A program made the translations under genes and the position numbers. From contig NZ_CP070978.1 of NCBI RefSeq assembly GCF_018417535.1, positions 124,001 to 188,000 on the forward strand: DNA of 64,000 nt. The letters run 5' to 3'. Within the stretch, counting starts at the first letter, position 1, and each line of letters starts with the position of its first letter. Positions 1 through 7,786 of the stretch are shown in pieces. The DNA comes from Burkholderia pyrrocinia (lineage in GTDB: Bacteria > Pseudomonadota > Gammaproteobacteria > Burkholderiales > Burkholderiaceae). Below the pieces are notes generated by a model. The model ran no database searches. It was not told the origin of the DNA and saw only the letters and a list, made by a program, of their open reading frames with translations.

Positions 1-928
1 CGAACGTCAGCGCCGTATCGGTGATGCTGGTCATCGGGTCGGTCAGCAAGTGCACGCGCGCGGCGTCCAGCCGGATGTTGCGCAGCAGCTCCATCGGGGT
101 CGCGCCGTGATAGCGCCGACACAGCACGTTCAGCGTCCGCAGGCTGACGCCGGCCGCCCGGGCGAGATCCTCGAGCGAGATCGGCGCGCAGAGCCGCGCG
201 TGGATGAATTCGTGCAGCGCATCCATCTGCCGGATGCCGCCGCGCGTTCCGGCGTTCGCCGGCGCGCCGCGCGCTTGCAGCGCCGGGCCGGCCAGCGCGG
301 CGGCGGGTGAGGGCGGGCAATGCACGAGCAGGAATAGCGCGAGGCTTCGTTCGAAGTGGTCGCGCCATTCGGCCCGGATGGCGCCGTCGTCGGCAACGGC
401 GAGCACGTTCAGCAGCGACTGCGCGATCAGATCCCATTGCGACGCCAGCGCCGTCGGCAACAGGAATCCCGGCGCGAGGCCGGGCGCCGCGTCGTCGGGC
501 GGGCGGCCGGAGACCGCGCGCATCAGCGAATCGGGCACCTTGACGATCAGTTGCCGGGTGCCGGCCCGCCAGCGGAGGCGGATGTGCGTCCTCGGCGCCA
601 GCACGGCGGTGCGCCCTTCGGATACACCCATCACGTGCCCGTCGCACTCGATTTCGGCGCCGCCCGCCAGCGACGTGTGGACGAGCGAAAAACCGTCGAA
701 CGGGCGCGGGGCAACCTCGACTTCGGCGCCGTACTGCAGCGCGTAGACGCTCAGATGATTCAGTTCTCCCTTGAAAAGCGCCGCGTCCGGCACACCCCGC
801 TTCCAGCGCAGCGCATGCTCGGCCAGTTCCGCCGAGACCTGCGCGTGCGCATCCGTGCGCAAGCCGGATCGGAACACGCAATTCCGATACAGCGCGGACA
901 GCACTTCCGCATTCGGGGTGAGGGGCAT
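1..928 (-). CDS. AraC/XylS-family transcriptional regulator (3' end outside window)
   Basis: The reverse strand is open from an ATG at 928 to the left edge, giving at least 309 residues beginning MPLTPNAEVLSALYRN, without a stop. The first ~200 residues look like the AraC-binding-like sensor domain of XylS, AntR and BenR-type activators. The C-terminal part, from about residue 230 (GIRQMDALHEFIHARL then ISLEDLARAAGVSLRTL), is the first helix-turn-helix of an AraC DNA-binding domain. The second helix-turn-helix is cut by the window edge. The gene is divergent from an aromatic-acid symporter, and XylS-like boxes lie between them, so it probably activates aromatic-acid uptake or catabolism. The effector is not known from sequence. 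Confidence 0.85.
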   Translation of the reverse strand, partial: MPLTPNAEVLSALYRNCVFRSGLRTDAHAQVSAELAEHALRWKRGVPDAALFKGELNHLSVYALQYGAEVEVAPRPFDGFSLVHTSLAGGAEIECDGHVMGVSEGRTAVLAPRTHIRLRWRAGTRQLIVKVPDSLMRAVSGRPPDDAAPGLAPGFLLPTALASQWDLIAQSLLNVLAVADDGAIRAEWRDHFERSLALFLLVHCPPSPAAALAGPALQARGAPANAGTRGGIRQMDALHEFIHARLCAPISLEDLARAAGVSLRTLNVLCRRYHGATPMELLRNIRLDAARVHLLTDPMTSITDTALTF

Positions 929-1065
929 GGGGTGTCTCCTGTGTGGCGTTATTCGTGCAGCGCAACCGGCTGGCCGCGGATGCGCGTCGTGCCACATCGG
1001 TTTCTCTTGTGAGCGAGATATCCTGAAAGGATGATATTGATCTTCGTCAGGCTTGTCGAAAGTTT

Positions 1066-1176
1066 CGCAAGAATCGGATAGTCCCGCCCCCGCCGGGGAA
1101 AAATCCGGATAGCGCGCGGCGCGCGGCGCGAGAAAAAGCGGATTGAATTCGCGAGCGACGTGCAAATTCCGGATAG
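1066..1176 (+). promoter_or_regulatory. XylS-type direct repeats in the divergent promoter region
   Basis: The intergenic stretch 929-1355 holds three same-strand copies of CGGATAG at 1075, 1106 and 1170. Two sit in the XylS/BenR arrangement TGCA-N6-GGNTA: TGCA at 1161-1164 with GGATA at 1171-1175, and CGCA at 1066-1069 with GGATA at 1076-1080. The copies are 31 and 64 bases apart, close to three and six helical turns, so they would lie on one face of the DNA. They point toward the symporter gene. Binding is inferred from the family consensus. I see nothing else definite in this gap. Confidence 0.5.
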
Positions 1177-1355
1177 TGGGAATCATTGTGGCTTCCTACA
1201 CTGCGCCGGCATCCGGAAGGAAAGCGGAGCATCTCACGACAATATTTCGTACAGCTACTAAATCGATGGGCTGAACGATCGTATTACTTCGAAAGCTTGT
1301 GATGCGACGGCTACTGCCGGGCCTGAATCCCATCTGGAAAAAGGAAGGAAGTTCC

Positions 1356-2720
1356 ATGCGTCAAATCAATCTGCAGGCGCTCTCCGACGATGCGCGGCTG
1401 GGCCCGCTGCACGGCGTCGTGCTGTTCTGGTGCGCGCTGATCATCGTGTTCGACGGCTACGACCTCGCCGTGGCCGGTATCGCGCTGCCGGCGATCATGA
1501 ACGAGATGGGCGTCAATCCGGCGCAGGCCGGTTTCATGGTCAGCTCGGCGCTGTTCGGCATGATGTTCGGCAACATCGTGTTCGGGACCGTCGCCGAGCG
1601 CATCGGGCGCCGCTGGGCCATCGCGATCTGCCTGACGTTGTTCAGCGTCTTTACCGCGGCGGCCGGGCTGGCGCCGACGCCGGCGCTGTTCGGTGCGGCC
1701 CGCTTCCTGGCGGGCATCGGCATCGGCGGCGTGATGCCGAACGTGATTGCCCACATGACCGAGTACGCACCGCGCCGCATGCGCAGCACACTGGTGACGC
1801 TGATGTTCAGCGGCTATTCCGTCGGCGGCATGCTGGCGGCGGTCATGGGCAAGGGGATGATCGAGGCATACGGGTGGCAGTCCGTGTTCGTCGCGGCGGC
1901 CGCGCCGGTGCTGCTCGTCCCGCTGCTCGTGAAATGGATGCCGGAATCGCTGCCGTTCCTGATCCGGCGCGGCAGGACCGACGAGCTCGCGCGCATCGCG
2001 CGCCGGCTCGATCCGGCGTACCGGCCCGAACCGGGCGACTGCTATGTCGTCCCGCGCGAGGGCAACGCGGGCAACGCGCCGGTTCGCCAGTTGTTCGACG
2101 ACGGTCGCGGATTCAGCACGGTCATGTTCTGGATCGCCTGCTTCATGTGCCTGTTCATGGTGTATGCGCTCAGCTCGTGGCTGACCCGGCTGATGGCGAG
2201 CGCCGGCTACAGCCTCGGCTCCGCGCTGACGTTCGTGCTGGTGCTGAACGCCGGCGCGATGATCGGCGCGATCGGCGGCGGCTGGCTGGCCGATCGCTTT
2301 CCGATCAAGACGGTACTCGTGTCGATGTATCTGCTCGCCGCGGTGTCGATCACGCTGCTCGGCTACCGGATGCCGACCGCGCTGCTGTTCGTGCTGGTCG
2401 GCATCGCGGGCGCAACGACCATCGGCACGCAGATCGTCAATTGCGCGTATGCGGGGCAGTTCTACCCGATGGCGATCCGCTCGACCGGCATCGGCTGGAC
2501 GTTGGGCGTGGGTCGCAGCGGCGCGATCCTGGCGCCGATCGTCATCGGTTTGCTGGTCGGCATCGAACTGCCGCTGGAACAGAACTTCATGGCGATCGGC
2601 CTGCCCGCGCTGGCGGCGGCCGTCGCGGTCGGCCTGATCGATCATCGTCGCTCGGCGTCGCATCGCGGCCGTCCGGCTTCCACACGCGAGCAGCAGGTGG
2701 CGCATGTCGAACAATCCTGA
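1356..2720 (+). CDS. MFS aromatic acid:H+ symporter (AAHS family)
   Basis: A 454-residue inner-membrane transporter of about 12 helices. The first helix carries the AAHS hallmark DGYDLAVAGIALP (residues 33-45), where the acidic residues are needed for aromatic-acid uptake in PcaK and BenK. The loop 2-3 MFS motif reads GTVAERIGRRWA. The chosen start has a purine-rich AAGGAAGGAAG just upstream; an earlier in-frame ATG at 1299 would add 19 residues without a good ribosome site. Divergent from the AraC/XylS-type regulator and followed by a porin, which together suggest uptake of an aromatic acid across both membranes. The exact substrate (benzoate, protocatechuate, anthranilate or similar) cannot be read from the sequence. 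Confidence 0.85.
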   Translation: MRQINLQALSDDARLGPLHGVVLFWCALIIVFDGYDLAVAGIALPAIMNEMGVNPAQAGFMVSSALFGMMFGNIVFGTVAERIGRRWAIAICLTLFSVFTAAAGLAPTPALFGAARFLAGIGIGGVMPNVIAHMTEYAPRRMRSTLVTLMFSGYSVGGMLAAVMGKGMIEAYGWQSVFVAAAAPVLLVPLLVKWMPESLPFLIRRGRTDELARIARRLDPAYRPEPGDCYVVPREGNAGNAPVRQLFDDGRGFSTVMFWIACFMCLFMVYALSSWLTRLMASAGYSLGSALTFVLVLNAGAMIGAIGGGWLADRFPIKTVLVSMYLLAAVSITLLGYRMPTALLFVLVGIAGATTIGTQIVNCAYAGQFYPMAIRSTGIGWTLGVGRSGAILAPIVIGLLVGIELPLEQNFMAIGLPALAAAVAVGLIDHRRSASHRGRPASTREQQVAHVEQS

Positions 2721-2838
2721 GCGGCGCATCGGCGGGGTGCGGGCGCACGGCCGGCGGCCGATCGCGTGCGGCAACGCGCTGTCGTTCGCCGCATGGAAAG
2801 ACGCAGTCGTGCATATCGATTCGGGGGCGATCAAGGCG

Positions 2839-3924
2839 ATGGTGAAGGGGCGTGCGCTCGCATGGGCGCTGACGGCGACATCGGGCCTTGCGCATGCGCA
2901 AGACGGCGTGACGCTGTACGGCATCGTCGATACCGGTATTTCGTACTACAACCATGCGGCGAAGGGCGGGGCTGCGGTGGGCATCCCGCACCTGACCGGC
3001 GAAGTACCGTCGCGGTGGGGCGTGAGGGGTACCGAAGACCTGGGCGGCGGCTACCGGGCGTTCTTCGTGCTGGAAAACGGCTTCCAGCCCGGCACGGGCG
3101 GGTTCAATTACGGCGGGCGGCTGTTCGGCCGGCAGGCGAACGTGGGGCTGAGCAGCGATGCCGGAACGCTCACGCTCGGCAGGCAAATGAACATGACGGC
3201 CTATGCGCTTGCCAACGCCGACGTGATCGGGCCGTCGATTCATTCGCCGAGCAGCTTCGACGCGTATCTGCCGAATGCGCGCAGCGACAACGCGATCGGC
3301 TATCTGGGCAAGTTCCGCGGGCTCACGCTCGGCGGCACCTACAGCTTCGGCCGCGACGCCGCCGGGCCGGCCGGGCCCTCGGCCACCGGCTGCGCGGGGC
3401 AGGTGCCGGGAAATCCGCTCGCGTGCCGGCAATATACGCTGCTGGTCGCATACGATGCGCCGCGCTTCGGCGTCGCGGCGTCCTACGACGTGAAGCGCGG
3501 CGGGGCGGGCGCAGCGGCGCCGCTCGACAGCAGCGCCCATACGAGCACGCACAGCGTCGTCGACGGCTACGCGGCGATGGGGCGCGCGAAGCTCGGCGCG
3601 GGATGGATCCGGAACAACGTTGCGGCGGCCACCCATTTGCAGACCGACATCTTCTTCGCCGGCGTTACCTATACGCTGACCCCGGCGGTATCGTTCGACG
3701 CGCAAGGCACGCGCTATCTGCAACGCGGGCCCGCGCGCAACGCGAACGCGACGCTGCTGGTCGGGCGCGCCAACCATCAGCTGTCCAAGCGGACGCGCGT
3801 CTACACGTCGGTCGGCTACATGCTGAACAGCGCGACGGCCGCCAAGGCGGTCGCCGCTGGCGGGACGGTCGACATGGGGCGGAACCAGCTGGGGATCATG
3901 GCCGGGCTGCAGCAGCGGTTCTGA
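2839..3924 (+). CDS. Gram-negative general porin (OpcP/OmpC-like)
   Basis: A 361-residue outer-membrane porin. A short signal peptide ends in GLAHA, followed by QDGVTLYGIVDTG, the usual first strand of Burkholderia trimeric porins. Family landmarks follow: SRWGVRGTEDLGGGYRAFF, FGRQANVGL and a terminal aromatic residue (QQRF) expected for BAM-dependent insertion. The ribosome site for the ATG at 2839 is weak and the signal peptide is short, so a GTG at 2809, adding ten residues, is a possible true start. It lies shortly after the symporter on the same strand and could be co-transcribed with it, providing outer-membrane entry for the same aromatic substrate. Confidence 0.85.
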   Translation: MVKGRALAWALTATSGLAHAQDGVTLYGIVDTGISYYNHAAKGGAAVGIPHLTGEVPSRWGVRGTEDLGGGYRAFFVLENGFQPGTGGFNYGGRLFGRQANVGLSSDAGTLTLGRQMNMTAYALANADVIGPSIHSPSSFDAYLPNARSDNAIGYLGKFRGLTLGGTYSFGRDAAGPAGPSATGCAGQVPGNPLACRQYTLLVAYDAPRFGVAASYDVKRGGAGAAAPLDSSAHTSTHSVVDGYAAMGRAKLGAGWIRNNVAAATHLQTDIFFAGVTYTLTPAVSFDAQGTRYLQRGPARNANATLLVGRANHQLSKRTRVYTSVGYMLNSATAAKAVAAGGTVDMGRNQLGIMAGLQQRF

Positions 3925-3937
3925 CGGGAGCGAGGAG

Positions 3938-4858
3938 TCAGAGCCGGCCGTCCGCTGCGCGAACCGCGTCGGCGATCGCGTCGGCGACGCGCTGCACGCG
4001 CGGTGACCGGCGCACGTCCGGGTGGACGACGAGCCAGATCTCGCGCTCGATGTCACAACGCGGCGCGGCCGTCAGCTCGATGAGCGGCGCACCGGCGTGC
4101 GCGGCCGGATCGTCGACGAGAAATCTCGGCAGCAACGCGACGCCGGCCCCCGCCGCGCACGCGCGATGCTGCGCCGCGAGGTCGTTCGCGACGAACGCGA
4201 AACGGCGCCCGGCCGCGAAGCGTTCGAGCCATTGCTGCTGCGGCGTTTGCGCGAGCGCGTCGTCGTAGCCGACGAACGGCCAGGTGTCGGGCGGCGCATC
4301 CGCCCATTCCGGCGACGCACACAGCGCGAAGCGCATCGTGCCGAGTCGGCGCGCGGCGAGGCCCGGCTCGCTCGGCCGCGACAGCCGCACCGCGAGATCG
4401 GCTTCGCGTGCGTACAGGTTCGCCGCATGCATTTCGCCCATCAGGTCGATCCGCAGCGCCGGCCATGCGCGCTGCGCGCGGGCAAGGCGCGGTGCGAGGA
4501 AATGGCTGGCGAACACCGGCGACGCCGACACGCGCACGACGCCGTCGAGCGCTGCCGCGCCCTGCGCGGCGCGCGCGAACGCATGAGCGTCGGCTTCGAG
4601 GCGCGCGGCGTGCTCGGCGAGGTGCAGCCCTTCGTCGGTCGGCGGCCAGCCGCGCGGCAGCCGGTCGAACAGCCGGATGCCGAGCGCGGACTCCAGCGCG
4701 TCGATGCGCCGCGCGATCGTCGAATGCTGGACCTGCAGCGCGCGTGCGGCGGCCGACAGGCTGCCGCCGCGCATCACCGCGAGGAAGGTGCGGATGTCGT
4801 CCCAGCTCATTGGCGACGCGGACGCGGGAACGGGAGCCTTATCGGTCGAATTTTGCAC
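3938..4858 (-). CDS. LysR-family transcriptional regulator
   Basis: A 306-residue regulator. The N-terminal winged helix-turn-helix is clear (MSWDDIRTFLAVMRGGSLSA then STIARRIDALE), with the GIRLFDRL wing, and is followed by a periplasmic-binding-protein-like effector domain. The stretch before MSWDD (residues 1-16) is low complexity, so translation may begin at residue 17. It is of the type that usually governs a divergent neighbour; here that is the quinone oxidoreductase gene starting 84 bases away. It converges on the porin with only 13 bases between stop codons. The inducer is unknown. Confidence 0.88.
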   Translation of the reverse strand: MQNSTDKAPVPASASPMSWDDIRTFLAVMRGGSLSAAARALQVQHSTIARRIDALESALGIRLFDRLPRGWPPTDEGLHLAEHAARLEADAHAFARAAQGAAALDGVVRVSASPVFASHFLAPRLARAQRAWPALRIDLMGEMHAANLYAREADLAVRLSRPSEPGLAARRLGTMRFALCASPEWADAPPDTWPFVGYDDALAQTPQQQWLERFAAGRRFAFVANDLAAQHRACAAGAGVALLPRFLVDDPAAHAGAPLIELTAAPRCDIEREIWLVVHPDVRRSPRVQRVADAIADAVRAADGRL

Positions 4859-4941
4859 AGTAGATGGGCGATTAACGGGAATTCCGATCGATTATGCACG
4901 ATGGGATGATCGTGTCACTTCATTCGATTGCGAGGAACGTC

Positions 4942-5940
4942 ATGACCCAAACTGCCACCGCCATCCGGATCGGGATCGACCGCTACGGCGACGCCGGCGT
5001 GCTGCGCCGCGTCGATGCGCCCGTCGCGCCGCCCGGCGCCGGCGAGGTGCGGATTCGCCAGACCGCCGTCGGCGTGAATTTCGTCGACATCTATTTCAGG
5101 TCGGGGGCGCACGCATTGCCCGCGCTGCCGGACGCGCTCGGCGTCGAGGCGGCCGGCGTGATCGACGCGGTCGGGCCCGGCGTGACGGATCTCGTGCCGG
5201 GCCAGCGCGTCGCGTATGCGGGCATGCCGACCGGCAGTTATGCGAGCCTGCGGACGATGCCGGCCGGGCGCGTGGTGCCGATACCCGACGGCCTGAGCGA
5301 CGACGCAGTCGCCGCCGGGCTGCTGAAAGGGATTACCGTTTACATGCTGCTGCATCGCGTCCGGCAGGTCGGCGCCGGCGACACGGTGCTCGTGCATGCG
5401 GCGGCCGGCGGCGTCGGGCTGCTTGCGACGCAGTGGGCGCGCGCGCTCGGTGCGCGGGTGATCGGCACGGTTGGGTCGGCCACGAAAGCCGCGCTCGTGC
5501 GCGCGCATGGCGCCGATGCGGTCGTCGATTATCGCGAGGAGGATTTCGTTGCGGCCGCGCGCGCGTTCGGCGGCGGCGCGGGTGTCGATTACGCGATCGA
5601 CGGGATCGGCGGCGACGTGCTGACGCGCACGCTCGGCGCGATCCGGCCGTTCGGGATGGTCGCGAGCATCGGGCAGGTTGCCGCGATCGGTGCTCGGCAG
5701 ACGTTCGATCTCGACGAACTGGGGCCGGCCCGTTCGATTGCGCTCGCGCGGCCGAGCGTGCTCGGCTTCATCGCGCGCGACGTGGCCGGATATCGGGAAG
5801 CCGCACGCGCGACGCTCGACCGGCTGGCTGGCGGGATGCACGTCGAGATCGGCGCGCGGCTGCCGCTCGAACAGGCGGCCGATGCGCACCGGTTGCTGGA
5901 GTCGCGGGCAACGACGGGGGCGGTGGTGCTGGTGCCGTAA
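4942..5940 (+). CDS. qor: NADPH:quinone oxidoreductase (zinc-independent MDR family)
   Basis: A 332-residue zeta-crystallin-like medium-chain reductase, expected to reduce quinones with NADPH in the cytoplasm. Features: the GroES-like N-terminal half with NFVDIYFRSG, the nucleotide-binding loop VHAAAGGVGLLATQWA in the Rossmann half, and no cysteine cluster for structural zinc. The start at 4942 is preceded by GAGGAACGTC; an upstream in-frame ATG at 4894 lies too close to the divergent LysR gene and has no ribosome site. The divergent LysR gene is the likely regulator. Substrate preference within the family is not predictable here. Confidence 0.85.
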   Translation: MTQTATAIRIGIDRYGDAGVLRRVDAPVAPPGAGEVRIRQTAVGVNFVDIYFRSGAHALPALPDALGVEAAGVIDAVGPGVTDLVPGQRVAYAGMPTGSYASLRTMPAGRVVPIPDGLSDDAVAAGLLKGITVYMLLHRVRQVGAGDTVLVHAAAGGVGLLATQWARALGARVIGTVGSATKAALVRAHGADAVVDYREEDFVAAARAFGGGAGVDYAIDGIGGDVLTRTLGAIRPFGMVASIGQVAAIGARQTFDLDELGPARSIALARPSVLGFIARDVAGYREAARATLDRLAGGMHVEIGARLPLEQAADAHRLLESRATTGAVVLVP

Positions 5941-6041
5941 CGGCGGGCCGCCGTGGATGGATTGCGATGCGGATCAAAGGCCGCGTCGCGGCGCGCTTCC
6001 GGTACCGGTCGCGGCGCGGCTTGGCGTAGCTCGCATGCCGG

Positions 6042-7571
6042 TCAGTTGTGCTTGCGCAGCGGCGCATCCTCGACGAACCACGCGAGCACGAACGCGACCG
6101 CGACCACGGTGGCCGCCGCGAGATACACGACGTGCAGCGAGCCCGCGAATGCATGCAGGTACGCATCGCGCACCGCATCCGGCAACTGGTGCACGGCGCC
6201 GGGGCCGAGCGCGGGCGGCAGCTCCGTACCGGCCGGCAGCGCCTGCAGCATCCGCGCCTGCAGCCCGTGCGAGAACAGCGCGCCGAACGCCGCGACGCCG
6301 ATCGAGCTGCCGATCGAGCGGAACAGCGTCGCGCCCGATGTCGCGACGCCCATGTGCCGGAACTCGACCGTGTTCTGCACCGCGAGCGTGAGCACGGGCA
6401 TCACCATCCCGAGACCGATCCCGAGCAGCGCCATGTAGGCGTACATCGTATGCAGCGGCGTATCGAGCGACAGCGTCGACAGCAGCGCCAGCGCGATCCC
6501 GCCGATCAGCGTGCCCGCGATCGGAAACATCCGGTACGAGCCGAGCCGCGAGATCAGCCGGCCGCTGATGACCGACATCGCGAGCATCCCGCCCATCATC
6601 GGCAGCAACTGCATCCCGGCCTGCGACGGCGTCGAGCCCTTCACGACCTGCAGATAGAGCGGAATGAACGTGACCGAGCCGAACAGCGCGGTGCCGACCA
6701 CGAAGCCGATCAGGCTGACCAGCACGAAGGTGCGATGGCGGAACAGTTCGAGCGGGATGATCGGCTCGGCCGCGAGCCGTTCTTCGTAGATGAAGCCGCC
6801 GATCGCGACGAGGCCGAGCACGAGCGTCATCCACAGTTGCGGCGACGTCCACGGCAGCAGCGAGCCGCCTTCGCTCGTGAACAGGATCACGCAGGTGAGG
6901 GCGGTCGCGAGGAACGCGGCGCCCATGTAGTCGATCCGGTGCTTCACGTGCGCGGTGTGCGGCCGGAACGCGATGCCGATCACCGCGAGCGCGAGAAAGC
7001 CGAGCGGCAGGTTGATCGTGAAGATCCAGCGCCACGACAGGTGCTCGACCAGGAAGCCGCCGAGCAGCGGGCCGACGATCGTCGCGAGGCCGTAGACGCC
7101 GCCGAACATCCCCTGGTAGCGCGCCCGGCGATCGGGCGGGACCAGATCGCCGATCGCGGCCATCGTGACGACCATCAGGCCGCCGCCGCCAAGCCCCTGC
7201 AGCGCGCGCAGCACGATCAGTTGCGTCATGTCCTGCGCGACGCCGCACAGCGCGGAGCCGGCGAGGAACAGCACGATCGCGGCCTGCAGCACGATCTTGC
7301 GGCCGTACAGGTCGCCGAGCTTGCCGTACAGCGGCAGCACGACGGTGGACGACAGCAGGTACGCGGTGACGACCCACGACAACTGGTCGAGCCCGCCGAG
7401 CTCGCCGACGATCGTCGGCAGCGCGGTCGACACGATCGTCTGGTCGAGCGCGGACAGCAGCATGACGAGCAGCAGCGCGGCGACGATCAGCCCGGTCGGC
7501 GCGTCGCGGCGGGCCGTTTCGGCGGCCGGCGGAGTAAGGAGGGTATCGGTTGTCATCGAGATGTCTGCCAT
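6042..7571 (-). CDS. DHA2-family (EmrB/QacA-type) MFS drug exporter
   Basis: A 509-residue, 14-helix proton-driven exporter. Motif D1 in helix 1 (LLSALDQTIVSTALPTIVGEL) and motif A in loop 2-3 (GKLGDLYGRKIVL) are typical of the DHA2 family, and a motif C-like stretch, GPLLGGFLVEH, lies in helix 5. No EmrA-like adaptor or outer-membrane factor is adjacent, so it probably acts alone in the inner membrane. A second ATG five codons in (7556) is an alternative start. A 14-base perfect palindrome lies 35 bases upstream of the start and is a likely repressor site. The exported compounds cannot be inferred. Confidence 0.88.
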   Translation of the reverse strand: MADISMTTDTLLTPPAAETARRDAPTGLIVAALLLVMLLSALDQTIVSTALPTIVGELGGLDQLSWVVTAYLLSSTVVLPLYGKLGDLYGRKIVLQAAIVLFLAGSALCGVAQDMTQLIVLRALQGLGGGGLMVVTMAAIGDLVPPDRRARYQGMFGGVYGLATIVGPLLGGFLVEHLSWRWIFTINLPLGFLALAVIGIAFRPHTAHVKHRIDYMGAAFLATALTCVILFTSEGGSLLPWTSPQLWMTLVLGLVAIGGFIYEERLAAEPIIPLELFRHRTFVLVSLIGFVVGTALFGSVTFIPLYLQVVKGSTPSQAGMQLLPMMGGMLAMSVISGRLISRLGSYRMFPIAGTLIGGIALALLSTLSLDTPLHTMYAYMALLGIGLGMVMPVLTLAVQNTVEFRHMGVATSGATLFRSIGSSIGVAAFGALFSHGLQARMLQALPAGTELPPALGPGAVHQLPDAVRDAYLHAFAGSLHVVYLAAATVVAVAFVLAWFVEDAPLRKHN

Positions 7572-7605
7572 GGCAGGGAATTGGTTCGAAATATAGCGAC
7601 CAGTG

Positions 7606-7619
7606 ATTGACTAGTCAAT
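7606..7619. promoter_or_regulatory. Palindromic operator upstream of the drug exporter
   Basis: ATTGACTAGTCAAT is a perfect 14-base inverted repeat, of the size and form bound by TetR- or MarR-type repressors that control drug exporters. It lies 35 bases upstream of the exporter start, where it would overlap the promoter. No TetR or MarR gene is adjacent, so the cognate regulator would be encoded elsewhere. The half TTGACT also resembles a -35 element reading toward the chemoreceptor. Confidence 0.45.
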
Positions 7620-7739
7620 TTCTGCCCAGCCTCGATATGTTGCAACTGTAACAGGAGGTTGCCGGCGTGAAAATTGACCGGGATCAGACGGAAAGCGGGG
7701 ACGGACTCAAGTTTTCTGCAGGCAATCCGTAATCCAGAG

Positions 7740-7768
7740 TGCCGCGGACCGATTGCCGCGGCATTTTT
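7740..7768 (+). terminator. Rho-independent terminator-like hairpin in the chemoreceptor leader
   Basis: TGCCGCGG (7740-7747) pairs perfectly with CCGCGGCA (7756-7763) around an eight-base loop and is followed directly by TTTTT. The orientation is plus, yet no plus-strand gene ends upstream: the neighbour is the minus-strand exporter. It lies 18 bases before the chemoreceptor ATG, so it would end either a short leader transcript or a small RNA initiated in 7572-7740, or act as an attenuator. Confidence 0.55.
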
Positions 7769-7786
7769 CATCGCTCACGTGCCGCC

